From Austropuccinia psidii (lineage: Eukaryota > Basidiomycota > Pucciniomycetes > Pucciniales > Sphaerophragmiaceae): 64,000 nt of DNA. The position numbers were made by a program, and so were the translations under genes. The stretch is from the NCBI GenBank assembly GCA_023105745.1, contig JALGQZ010000003.1, positions 43,734,185-43,798,184 on the forward strand. The letters run 5' to 3'. Numbering within the stretch: the stretch's first letter is position 1; each line of letters opens with the position of its first letter. Below the pieces are notes generated by a model. That model made no database searches, had not been told where the DNA came from, and saw nothing but the letters and a program-made list of their open reading frames with translations. Positions 1 through 10,043 of this stretch are shown here, piece after piece.

Positions 1-1
1 C

Positions 2-667
2 TCACCTACCCCACACCATCACTCTGAAAAAGAAAATAACAATTTGAATCTGGAAACAAATCACTTTTCTTTGGACAAAGCCAAGGAAAGCCAAATGAAC
101 AAAAGTGAAGAACTAAATGAAGACATCAGTAACAGACAAGGAAAACAGGATCAAAAGGCTTTATCAAAACCAACAAATATGGAAGAAATTGAAGCAGATG
201 GAATTTTGCTTACAGAAGACCAATTTCCCTGGGAAGGCTATACCAATTGGCAGCCTTTGAGGAATGAAAATTGCAACCTGGAACTTTACAAAATTACTGA
301 AAAAGATCATCAATGCTCAACCCAACATGTAAAATGGCTTGAAGAAATAAAGAAAGCACCAAATGAAAATACTGAAATTAAAAAGGAAAAGCTCACCAAG
401 GAAGAAAGGGAATATTTTTGGATTACTCAGAATAAAAAGTTATGGCCAAGTTTGCAAGCCCATTTGGCAATGCAATATAAGATTTCAACACAAAATGAGG
501 ACTGGAAAGAGAACAAAAAGAAAAGTGGAAACACCAATCATGAGTATTTAAGGGATGAAAAAGAATTGCAGGATCAATATCTCAATAAAGAAAGAAGAAA
601 TGAACTTACAGCTAAAAAGACCAAATTCAAGAGTGGTCTTGATAGCAAATTTTTACATCCTCAATGA
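2..667 (+). CDS. Unidentified ORF, 5' end outside window (partial)
   Basis: The frame is open from the first bases of the window to a TGA at 665-667, giving at least 221 codons; the true start lies upstream, and the first in-window start-like codon is a TTG at 44, so no start should be assigned here. The product is hydrophilic, rich in Lys, Glu and Asn, with no membrane segment or signal peptide. Two stretches have more complex composition: an acidic segment with PWEGYTNWQPLRNE near residues 75-90, and a Trp/aromatic-containing segment with EREYFWITQNKKLWPSLQAH. I do not recognise a family. It sits in the internal region of what appears to be a family-B LTR element (polypurine tract and LTR follow at 6443-8333), so a gag-like or accessory protein of that element is possible. 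This is inference from position only; no zinc knuckle, protease or RT motif is present. Confidence 0.45.
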   Translation, partial: SPTPHHHSEKENNNLNLETNHFSLDKAKESQMNKSEELNEDISNRQGKQDQKALSKPTNMEEIEADGILLTEDQFPWEGYTNWQPLRNENCNLELYKITEKDHQCSTQHVKWLEEIKKAPNENTEIKKEKLTKEEREYFWITQNKKLWPSLQAHLAMQYKISTQNEDWKENKKKSGNTNHEYLRDEKELQDQYLNKERRNELTAKKTKFKSGLDSKFLHPQ

Positions 668-1320
668 AATTTTTTTTTTTATATGATAATAAATTTTCCC
701 CCCCTTATCTCATAAATTTTAGCTTCTCAGATATTAATAATAATAAAAAAAAAAAAAAAAAGAAAATAGAAAATTTAAAAGATATATATATATATGTATA
801 ATAATACTTATTTTTTAATTTTTCTTAGTTTTATTTAGATATTTATTTTTATTTTATTATGGTTTCAATTAAATATCTGTTATGTCTTATTTGTTATTAT
901 TTTATTTTATTTGATTTTTATTTTTTGATTTTATTCTTCATTTTGACTTTTTATTTTTTTATTTTATTTTTTCTTGTTTTTATTATTGTTTTTTATTTAT
1001 TATTTTTATTTCTTATTTTTTTCATTATGTTGATTTTTATTTCTTATTTTTTTTTTCTCTCATCTCACAGCTAACAGGGTCTAAGCACAAAAAAAAAAAA
1101 AAAAGCAAAAACAATCGATCGCAATGGAAAGAGAAGGGTACAGCATGGTACATTACATACAAACAAAAAAAAAAGAAAAAAAAATTATTATTACTGTTTT
1201 TTTATCTTTTTTTAATTTTTGTTTTTTTTCTAAACAAAAAAATAATTAAATAATTAAATGAAGAAAAGAAAAAAAAAAAAAAAAAGAGATCAATCGCGAT
1301 GAAAACAGAACTGTACTATA
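668..1320. repeat. AT-rich low-complexity stretch with a ~180-bp imperfect duplication
   Basis: TTTA-rich and poly-A-rich sequence without a credible gene; the open frame at 859-1074 only reflects TTT/TTA/ATT runs. Two similar segments, each a run of about 16 A followed by a motif like ATCGATCGCAATGG or ATCAATCGCGATGA and then an ACAG/GTAC-containing tail, lie near 1090-1150 and 1265-1325, about 180 bp apart, suggesting an old tandem duplication. The hAT element is inserted just after the second copy. Confidence 0.4.
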
Positions 1321-1328
1321 CTATACAG
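1321..1328. repeat. hAT target-site duplication, left copy (CTATACAG)
   Basis: CTATACAG here is identical to 4836-4843. Eight base pairs is the duplication length known for hAT transposons, and it is perfect, which points to a fairly recent insertion. Confidence 0.9.
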
Positions 1329-1351
1329 CAAGGGTGGCCTTTCGGTCCCTA
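1329..1351. repeat. hAT terminal inverted repeat, left
   Basis: 23 bp starting CAAGGGTGGCCTTTCGG, perfectly matching the reverse complement of 4813-4835. Similarity stops right after CCCTA. The CAAGGG-type start fits hAT ends. Confidence 0.9.
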
Positions 1352-1749
1352 ATTTTGGTACGTACTGACTCATTTGGCTCCTTCTTCATGTTTGGCTTAT
1401 TCATTATCCCACCCTCCTTTATTGTAAGGAGTATATACCCGAACCGATTAGGCCTAAATGCAGTCCTACCTCATTCGGCTCCGGACGGATCTCCACTTTC
1501 TAACTCCCCAACTCGATCTTAAGTACTTGCCTACGCCTTGACTTAAATCCATCGCATCTCAAGCTCTTTCCTCATTTGTCAGAAATAGCTTATTTTCATT
1601 TCTTTGCCAAACACCAACTCACACTTCATCGAGCTCAACATTCTTCCTGACAATTCAAGGTTTCATCTACGATCAAGTGTTTCTTAGGGCAGCAATCATA
1701 CAACGAACCCATTGGTGAACCATATCGCTATAAAGATTGGACCTTTGTC

Positions 1750-4541
1750 ATGCATTTGCCTCCAAGTCCTTATCTGGAAGCCAAACTACCTTTGTTTGAT
1801 TTTGACAGTGAGTTGCTTTGCTACTTTTTGCATTTCATTGCGCTGATGAATGTTACTTATTATTGTAAATTTTACCTACTGAATTGTTTTAGGTAGCATT
1901 TGCTCAAGCATGGAAGCTGAGTATCTCACTTCAGATGTATCGGATACCAACGATGATGATTCAGTTCAGGTGATTACTGGGGAGGGTATCGAAGAGGCAA
2001 GCAGTGGTGGAACTGCATCCAATGCCAAGAAGAGACGCCGCATCCGGTCTGATGTATATGAATACTTTGAGGTAAGTATTCATAAATATTTATCATGGGG
2101 AGACATACTAATGTTGTATGATCTATAGAATCTCACTCCCAATGGTGTATGGGATCAGGAGAAAAAGATGTTTCGATATACCTACAAATGTCAGCATTGC
2201 AGGTCTGTCGTCTCCTAATAACACTATATCAGACATCCACAAGAACAGCTCATCTTTTCCTTGTAATTCTACAGTGTTGCAACTGCAGTATTAGGGCGCA
2301 ATACCTCCAACTTAAACAAGCATCGATCAAAGTGTTGTGGCCGATATACAGCTTGGGATGCAAGATGTCCAGGGTCCATTGACCCTAACCTTGGGGCCAA
2401 GCTTGCAGCCGAAGAACAAGAGGCCCTCCAGAGAAATGTTGTGGAGGCTGTGGTTGCTAGTCAGTTATCTTTTTCAGTCTTTGAAATTGGTCGGCTCCGC
2501 ACTGTGTTATCCCGATTGGCACCCAGCTTCATCTGGCCCAAGCGTAAACAAATGGCCGCAATATCCACACAGCTGTACTTCGAACGCAAGCAAGAACTCA
2601 TAGACGAAATCTCAATCCTGCCCAATGGAACAAGCATCTGCACAGCCCTGGATTTCTGGACAACCAAGGATCAGAGCCAGAGCTATCTGGCAGTTGTTGG
2701 TCAATGGATTGATCCAATCAGATTTACGTTTCGCAAGACCTTGTTATTGTTTGAGGTAAGCAAACCAGGCCTTACTATTTTAAGGGGTTTTTAACTTTCA
2801 ATATACGTTTTTATAGACCCTAACAGGTGCACACACTGGTCAATCACTTGCCTGGAGCATTTGGGAAGCACTCTCCAAACGTGGAATTCTTGGGCGTTTC
2901 TATAGCATCACCGGGGATAACGCTGCCAATAATTTGTCGATGATCCAACATCTTGAACAGAAATACAATGGGCTCAACATAGAGTGGCCACATAAGCACC
3001 GGTTCCATCGGTGTTCATGTCATGTGATCAATTTGGTGGCAAAAGAATTTTTAAGCTTAATGGGCGAATTGAATGAAGAAGATTACAAATTTTTCGACAA
3101 TTACTTAGCCATTAGTAGGGCCCCAATCGATGACAGTGAAGATGAAGAACCTCTCTCAACCAAGGAGGTGCAGGGTAAGCCTGATATTTTAAATATCAGC
3201 GTCATTGGATATTGACCTGTGTGTTATTTAGCTACAATCTCAAAGGTGAAAGGCAACAAAAGGATTACTGCACGCTCCAAGAAACAACGCCCATTGAATC
3301 AGACCACATTGGAAACGCAGGATCAATCGGAAGCCATTGAATTGATTACTAGTAATAATATAGCCCCTACAAGTGAAATTGACGATGATCCTATGCCATC
3401 TGGTAAGTATGTACCCTTGGGTTTTAGCAAGCACCAATAATAATGTCATCCTCTTACAGGGCGCAATATCGTGCAATGTTTGAGGGCACTCTGCTCTCAT
3501 ATACGTGGATCAGCCAAGCAGCGAGATGCCTTCATTCAAGCTCGCAACAAGACACGTGATCCAAGGGTCTTACCAATCAGCATCCCGATGACAAGATGGA
3601 ATTATTTCTTGCACCAGATCCAAAGGGCTCAACGACTCAAACTCTCTATTGAGCTCTATACGAATACCCCCTCAGGAAGCAAATACAAACTCACAGAAGA
3701 CAATTGGAGTGCGATGGAGTTTCTCGAACCAATCTTGCAAATGTTTGAGAAGTCTTGTAACGTTTTCCAGTCTAAGGCCCCAACGAAGCACTTAGTGCTC
3801 CCATATTACAAGGTGTTGATTAACCGACTCAAGCATTATTCACAAGTTAGCCCACCCACTTGGAGACGAGCCTGTGAAGCAGCCATGGCAAAGCTGGAGA
3901 AGTACTACGAGATTGAGATGAAGAATCATGATACGTTGATTGCAACCTTGCTCAATCCAAAATACCGACTATCACTATTTAAGCAATTGAATGTGCCTAC
4001 TGACTACTCCAATCAGATCATTGACCAGATAATGGAAGAATGTGCCAGCATGAAGAAGCACACCAGGCCAAATCCAACTTCACCTGGGAACTCTGATCTT
4101 CCTCCTCAACTTAATAGTGACCCCGAGTTTTATGATCTCCTGTCTCATCTGGGGCAGACCCCAATTGAATTAGGCTCTGCTAACCCCAACTCTTGCAAAG
4201 ACGAGGTGGTGGCCTATTTACAAAATTTACATCCAATGTCAAAAGGCGAGCACATATTGGACTACTGGAAGGTACGTGTTGATATCTCTCCTATCTTCAA
4301 AATACACCCATTCATTGCATTGTTACTGTACTAGCGCCAGATGATAACAGGCAACTTCCCTAAACTTGGGAGACTTGCTATGCGTTACATGAGCATTCCA
4401 TCATCGTCAGCTTGTGTGGAACGTGTCTTTTCTCAGAGTGGAAGACTTAAATCGCCAGCTTGTGCATCCCTTGGTACCCGAACAATAGCACATCTCACAT
4501 GTCTCAAAGAATGGCTAAATGAGGACAAACAATATTTTTGA
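1750..4541 (+). CDS. hAT-family transposase with BED-type zinc finger, 8 exons, 779 aa
   Basis: Putative exons: 1750-1807, 1893-2071, 2129-2202, 2275-2755, 2817-3174, 3232-3402, 3460-4271, 4335-4541. Every intron is GT..AG, 57-85 bp; summed exons are 2340 nt (780 codons with TGA) and all phases agree. An alternative start is the in-frame ATG at 1910. N-terminal part: a BED-like finger split by intron 3, with CQHC and, about 20 residues on, HRSKC. Then the RNase-H-like core: first acidic residue in LDFWTTKDQ, second in ITGDNAANN, TRWNYFL in the large insertion, and the likely third acidic residue in WSAMEFLEPI. The C-terminus has the hAT dimerisation signature (MSIPSSSACVERVFSQSGR). The family cuts and pastes DNA and makes 8-bp duplications, as seen here. 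Nuclear action is assumed. The first exon is the least certain; all catalytic motifs are present. Confidence 0.88.
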
Positions 4542-4812
4542 GAGCTGCCATTTAATGGCTCCTGAGGTGGACCTACTTTACTTTCAGCCCTTCATGGGCC
4601 TTGATTTTGTTTTTTGTAACTCACCATTTTGCTGGTGGTGTGATTGTTTGATTTTGAAATTTATGAAGTATTGCGTTAAAATTAACCCATCCTCAAAGGG
4701 CGTGAGAGATTTGAAAAACAAGTCTGTACTTAATCAGTTTGAACTGATTAAGTATCATAGTTACATAAACCGAAACTGATCTGTAATACAGTAAGTTTCA
4801 CTGCATACTCAA

Positions 4813-4835
4813 TAGGGACCGAAAGGCCACCCTTG
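4813..4835. repeat. hAT terminal inverted repeat, right
   Basis: TAGGGACCGAAAGGCCAC then CCTTG, the perfect reverse complement of 1329-1351. Confidence 0.9.
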
Positions 4836-4843
4836 CTATACAG
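4836..4843. repeat. hAT target-site duplication, right copy (CTATACAG)
   Basis: Identical to 1321-1328. Confidence 0.9.
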
Positions 4844-5093
4844 TACAGTGTAGAAACTACAAAAACACAAAAAAAAAATAGTAGAAGTTAGATTGAACAG
4901 TCAAGAAAGAAACACCCGTGGCTATAAAACAAAACCAAACACTTCAAAATTGAAGTATTCACACCCAGTTACTTCAAAAAAAAAAAAAAATTATTATTAT
5001 TAAATTAAATTAAAAATAATAATATTATTATTATTTAAACTAAATTAAACTTATAATTATCATTCAACTTAACTCAAATTTATTATTATAATA

Positions 5094-5145
<52 letters not shown>

Positions 5146-5363
5146 ATTTAAATGGAGAGGGGGTGCCCACCCATTTAATAATCATCAATGGGTTATAGTG
5201 TAGAGCTGTCATGAAGAGGATGACATGGGTATTAATTTTACTCAAGAACATATGGGGTCTCAATATTGTTAAATACAATAAAAGGAAAAAACAACAAAAC
5301 AAAACTCACCAAAATCAATCAAATTAGTAAAACAATAATACCAACCAAATTACTGCAAGAAGA
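4844..5363. repeat. AT-rich retroelement interior with a long poly-A tract
   Basis: No gene is seen. There is a poly-A tract of about 50 nt at 5096-5146, broken once by G, and just after it the purine string AAATGGAGAGGGGG at 5150-5163. The same string recurs, shortened, at 6193-6204 and, complete, at 6443-6455 as the polypurine tract before the LTR. A 7-bp-arm hairpin (ACTTCAA/TTGAAGT) lies near 4940. Confidence 0.4.
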
Positions 5364-6091
5364 GGTCCTAGATAAGACCTTAAACTGTCTGAATAATTAC
5401 TTTATCTATTATCAATACCATTCAACAAATTTCAACTCAAGCAAAGGTCCTAGATAAGACCTTAAACTGTCTGGATCATTATTTCATCATTCATCAAGAC
5501 AATTCAACAAATTTCAACTCAAGAAAAGGTCCTAGATAAGACCTTAAACTGTCTGAATAACTACTTTATCTTTTATCAATACCATTCAACAAATGTCAGC
5601 TCAAGCAGAGGTCCTTGATAAGACCTTAAACTGTCTAGTTTATCTTTATTTTATCAATAATCAATCAAAAGTACCTCAAGAAAAGGTCCTTGATATGACC
5701 TTAAACTGTCCAAATATTCTAATTTTTATTCATCATCAACAAATCAACTCAATAAATGGTCCTTGATAAGACCTTAAACTGTCTAATCATTATTTTATCT
5801 TTCATCAGACAATTCAACAAGAATCAACCCAAGAAAAGGTCCTTGATAAGACCTTAAACTGTCTACTTAATCTTTATTTTATCAAAAAAAAAATCAATCA
5901 AAATTACCTCAAGAAAGGTCCTTGATATGACCTTAAACTGTCTAAATATCTCTTTTATAATACTTATTCAAAATCAAGAGTCAAGAAAGGGTCCTGAAGT
6001 ATGACCTTAAAACTGCCTCATCAACATTATTTTATGCTAATTACAGTCTCAGGACTAAAGAAGAGGTCCTGGATAAGACCTTAAACTATAC
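5364..6091. repeat. Tandem array of ten 73-82 bp units, each with a 6-bp-arm palindrome
   Basis: A core close to AGGTCCTTGATAAGACCTTA followed by AACTGTCT recurs ten times, with GGTCCT at 5364, 5446, 5528, 5610, 5685, 5758, 5838, 5917, 5990 and 6065. The first four spacings are exactly 82 bp and later ones shrink to 73-80 bp. In most units AAGGTC and GACCTT are reverse complements around an 8-nt loop, so each unit can fold into a small hairpin. The linker between cores is AT-rich and more variable (CATTCAACAAATTTCAACTC in several units). The array lies in the internal region of the family-B element. Selection on the core or repeated unequal exchange could explain why the core is more conserved than the linker. 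Confidence 0.85.
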
Positions 6092-6442
6092 CAATTTTCT
6101 TTTTTATTATTTTTCATTTATTTTATTTCATGGCAATAATGGTGGAAATATTTAATCAAGATAATTTATCAGTAGCTGGAAGAATTTTTATCAAATGGAG
6201 AGGGAAATCACCCTAAATCAGTATTGATGATATAGGACAACATTAACATGGATAAACAAACAAACAAGAAGAAACAACAGGGTCCAAATCAAATAAGAAG
6301 ATATGGAGATTCAAAATCAATATAACAAGCCATGAATGGAATTATCAACTGAATTTATTGAAATAAAAAATTAAAGGAGGAAAGTTCTCACTTATGAACC
6401 CAGGATACTGTACTTGAAACTGGAATGCTGGGGACAGCATTA
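6092..6442. other. AT-rich retroelement interior, no gene
   Basis: Purine-rich sequence between the tandem array and the polypurine tract. A shortened copy of the tract, AAATGGAGAGGG, is at 6193-6204. Nothing else recognised. Confidence 0.4.
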
Positions 6443-6456
6443 AATGGAGAGGGGGA
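6443..6456 (+). promoter_or_regulatory. Polypurine tract (plus-strand primer) of family-B element
   Basis: AAATGGAGAGGGGGA immediately precedes the LTR start TGTGG at 6457. A purine tract abutting TG is the expected second-strand priming site and orients this element left to right. Confidence 0.65.
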
Positions 6457-8333
6457 TGTGGTATTCCATACCTTTTTACCAGTTTCAAGAAATTTTTTTG
6501 GAAATTAAAAGTTGGAAAATCAAGATCCCAATGACTAATTCAGGAAATCGCCACTCAAAGGACATGATTAAAGATCACACACACTCAGGAATAACATCAA
6601 TAATAGGGAGGAATGGAAGATTTGGCATTCAGAATTGAAATAATCAACATATTTCTACAATCAAATAAATAATAGGGGAATCCAATCTTATGGAATTATA
6701 CAAGAAAACCTACATATAAGCCTTACAGAATCAACAATAGGCTTAATACAAACAGAAACTCAAAATTACATGGGAAAAGTAACATTGTAACATTATATCC
6801 ACTCTAAATCCATCAAGAAGATTTTATTACTAAGAATCACAGTAACCAAATACAGTTCATGTGACACAAGGATCACATGAAAGTATCCAATTCAACTCAA
6901 TACATGGGAAAAGCCACTAAAAAACTTAAAAAATTACAAAACAATACAGGAGCCCAAGTAAGACTTATGCAGTCCAGATGCATAAGATCTGTACAGTACA
7001 CAGCCTCAGGATCATCAAATACAACTCAATTCAATTTCAACTAGCTGCATGCAAGGGGAATAAACTAAAACTGTAAACCACACAGCACTTACAGTAATCA
7101 AGAATTAAAACTCAAGAAGGTATCCCCACATTACACAGCATGATCACCTGGAACTAGATAAATCTTACAAACAAATTATACAGGGGCTTATTCACATGAC
7201 ACCACCTTCATCCTTAACTCACCAGCATTAATTCCTCAAGGCTATGAAAGCTGACTAAAGCAGTGCAAAAGAGAAGTCACCTGATATTTTTATCAAAATC
7301 CCCACCAAACAAAAACATCTCAAACTTAGTTTTGGCCAAACAAATGGTGAAAATATCTCAGTCATATGATACCATTCTTAATTTTACACACTAGCATTAA
7401 TCTCTCAAGGCTGTGCAAGATTAATAATACAGTGTAACATATAAGTCATCTGACTTTTGTTACAAAAAATCTACACCAGCAAAATTATCTCAAGGGCAAG
7501 AATAAAACTTTACATGGAGAGCCCATGGGTACTTCTCACAACATAAAAGGAGGCCTCTCTCTCTCATTTTTCTCCTCTTTCCTCATGCAAATAATTATAT
7601 ACCAAGAAGGAGAATAATTCTTCATCCCTTACTAGTAGGTTAATCTAGAAATTATTATTATTATTATTATTATTACATTACATTAAAAGTGATTTATATA
7701 TAGCTGTAGTTAACAGTAGGTCTGCCTATATTATAAATTCATCTATTAGTGAAACACTAATATTCAACAAAAATATTTATATTATACTCTTCTCACTAGA
7801 ATAAAATCTATATCACTATTATTATTATTACAAAATACATTTAACATATTATCAAAATTATTTATCAACTACAACTATTTAAAATATTAAACAATATTAT
7901 TGTATTATCACAATTACTAAATTTTCTCATATTGAGCTATTATCCATTAAATAAAATACCTTCAACAAAGAAAACAACTTAAAATCACCACTCAGTACTA
8001 TTATATCTATTATTTATCTACTAAATTATTATCTTATAATCTTGAAATCACCTACAAATTTATTTATTTAAAATTATTATTATTTTATCATTGGTCTGAT
8101 TATTGAATAGGTCTGATAGAGACTGCTGAAAAGTCTTCTCTAGTTGTAAAGCCACAATCTTAAATATTGATTTGTGAGCTCTGTAGGGAGATTGTTTAGT
8201 ATATTCAGAGGGGCAGCTAAAACACCATTAGCACCCTTGGTTACAGGATTATTTCAGCAATTCAAAACTGTTTACCTGTGATTTCCCCCTCAAGGACTGC
8301 CTTATCCAATCCCACACCAAAAGGAGTTCCACA
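6457..8333 (+). mobile_element. 3' LTR of family-B retroelement (1877 bp)
   Basis: Starts TGTGGTATTCCATACC and ends AAAAGGAGTTCCACA, so it has TG..CA ends and short imperfect inverted termini. The same sequence occurs reverse-complemented at 10044-11998, diverging at many positions but collinear throughout (for example the TATA-like block, the CCAAGAAGGAG block and the AGCTGCCCCTCTGAATAT-type block). Inside, a ~130-bp segment is repeated about 168 bp apart (near 7195-7330 and 7363-7500; shared pattern CAGCATTAAT..CTCAAGGCT), an old tandem duplication. No ORF of note. Confidence 0.75.
7541..7560 (+). promoter_or_regulatory. Putative LTR core promoter (TATA-like box)
   Basis: ACATAAAAGGAGGCCTCTCT reads as a TATA-like box followed by a GAGGCCTC-type palindrome and a pyrimidine stretch. 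A matching block is in the inverted copy (10841-10860), and related blocks sit in the LTRs of gypsy elements 1 and 2, each in LTR sense orientation. Function is inferred from conservation between otherwise different LTRs. Confidence 0.4.
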
Positions 8334-9988
8334 ATATTTGTTTTAAGTGGTGCTTTTTTATATTCAGAATTGGTTTTGACAAATTTGGCATATCAAACTT
8401 TGTTTCATTTAATTTTTCAGTTTAATTTGGCTTAATATTCATTCTTCTTTCATCCTTTTCAATGGGATGAATTATTTTCTTTAAATTTATCAGCTTCAAA
8501 ACCCAGCTTATTGAAATTTCCTGGTATTAATTCAATAATGGTATCACTAGTTTTTGTTATTATTCTTTATTTTTGGATAAAATTGTTTTTATTCTTGAAT
8601 CAATCTCTTTAGGTTATCAATGAAGATTTATTATTTCTCATTTTGAACCATTAATTGACTAATTTTGATTTATTTACTATTCTTTCCCACTAATTTATAG
8701 AATTATAATGGGTCACTGTTAAAATTATTCAGTTTACTTACTAATTCAAAGTTGAAATGTACTTATTGGGGAAAGGGGTTTTATGAGTTATGTTTTACTC
8801 CTTTTACTTCAGCTCAGTGAGTTTTCTTGAAATATTAAACACATAATTCATTTAATCTTTCTCTAACATGCAAAAGAATAATAATAAGTATATTTAGTAA
8901 TGATTTTAAAGTGTAAAAAATATTCATTTAATAGAAATAATAAGGAATATAATAAAATACTATAGCTAATTTATAGGCTTACTTATGATAGAGAATATCG
9001 TTCCATATAAATAATTAGCATATCTTACTAATAATACTTTTTCTTAAAAAATAAGTCAATATTTTAATGTTGATATTTAATACCAAATTATCAATTGAAT
9101 AATAATGTAATATAATCTTATATTATTAAATATTATAGATATAAGAGAATATAAAATACAGAGAGAAATGAAATACTTCTATAGGTAAGGATGATAATTT
9201 TTCATACTATTATACTTTTAGTCAATATAAATACAAAAAAAAACAGTTATATTATAAAGAAATTTCATAATATCACAAATTTAGGCTCTAAAAGGAATAT
9301 GTTATTATAGAGATAAGAAGTTTTATTCAAAAAATTTCTAAAAAATGAAATTATAAGGAAACTAGGGTTCCAAAATATAAATCTTAAGTATCAATCATCA
9401 ACCACTATAATTATTAATATAAAAGCTTCAATAGATATTTTTTGTAATATATTGATAATATTCTCAATTCTATGGGAAATATCATAAGAAGGTAATCCTA
9501 TAATGCTGAAAATAATTTCCTAGTGAGTATAAATGATGGTAATAATAAAAATTAGATAATTCTTTTGCCTATGAAAAATAAAAATTTTGAATTTTTAGTT
9601 TCAATAAATTATTTTTTAATAATTTTTTCATCTTGTATCACTATTAATTGATGATAAAAGCTCTTTTTCAATTACATGATATCATAGGCTGATATTATCT
9701 CTAATATTATTTTCTATAAGATTAATTAAATCAATACTGATTAACTTTATATATTCACAGTTTTTGAAAAACTTTCTTGTGATAATAAATAGTAAACAAA
9801 AGAATTGTTTTTGTACCTTATCTTTAAACCACTATAGCTATCACATCTTTGGACTTAGATACAAAATAAGAGCTCTTTCTCAAATATTCTTATACTTTAT
9901 GAGGATTAATTTGAGATAATTACATCATAAAAACTCCTTTTTTGTAATTTCTTTCTTAACAAATAGTTTCTATTGAAATTTCTTACTT
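8334..9988. other. AT-rich spacer between inverted LTRs, no gene
   Basis: About 1.65 kb of AT-rich sequence with no ORF above background. It forms the loop between the inverted family-B LTRs. Nothing else recognised. Confidence 0.5.
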
Positions 9989-10043
9989 TTTAAGATTCTT
10001 CTATGAAAATCTCAATAGTATCAATATTAATCAAGAGTACTAT

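Larger units (their letters stand above)
1329..4835 (+). mobile_element. Full-length hAT DNA transposon, 3507 bp, apparently intact
   Basis: The element is bounded by perfect 23-bp terminal inverted repeats and a perfect 8-bp target duplication (CTATACAG). It carries one gene on the + strand whose eight putative exons join without any stop or frameshift (see the transposase entry). Its base composition is visibly richer in G and C than both flanks, which are poly-A/T tracts, so it stands out as a younger arrival that has not undergone the AT-drift of its surroundings. It is inserted in the internal region of the family-B retroelement, between the partial ORF at 2-667 and the tandem array at 5364. 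With intact ends and an intact transposase it is a candidate autonomous copy. Confidence 0.9.
1..8333 (+). mobile_element. 3' portion of a large LTR retroelement (family B), interrupted by a hAT insertion
   Basis: What is seen: a purine tract (6446-6456) directly followed by a 1877-bp block that starts TGTGGTATTCC and ends GGAGTTCCACA, the usual layout of polypurine tract plus 3' LTR on the + strand. A second, inverted copy of the same block at 10044-11998 defines both LTR ends independently. What is inferred: everything upstream back to the window edge, except the hAT element at 1329-4835, is internal sequence of this retroelement. No RT, integrase or protease is visible in the part inside the window, so it may be a non-autonomous long element or its pol may lie further left. 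The 5' LTR and target duplication are outside the window. Confidence 0.5.

Noticed and set aside
859..1074. 71-codon open frame rich in Phe/Leu/Ile that looks like a membrane protein
   Set aside because: It is produced entirely by TTT/TTA/ATT low-complexity DNA.
5069..5302. 77-codon minus-strand frame
   Set aside because: Half of it is the poly-A tract read as Phe; no real coding signal.
5364..6091. CRISPR-like array (regular repeats with variable spacers)
   Set aside because: Eukaryotic context, degenerate repeats, slipping period and related linkers; it is a minisatellite-type tandem array.
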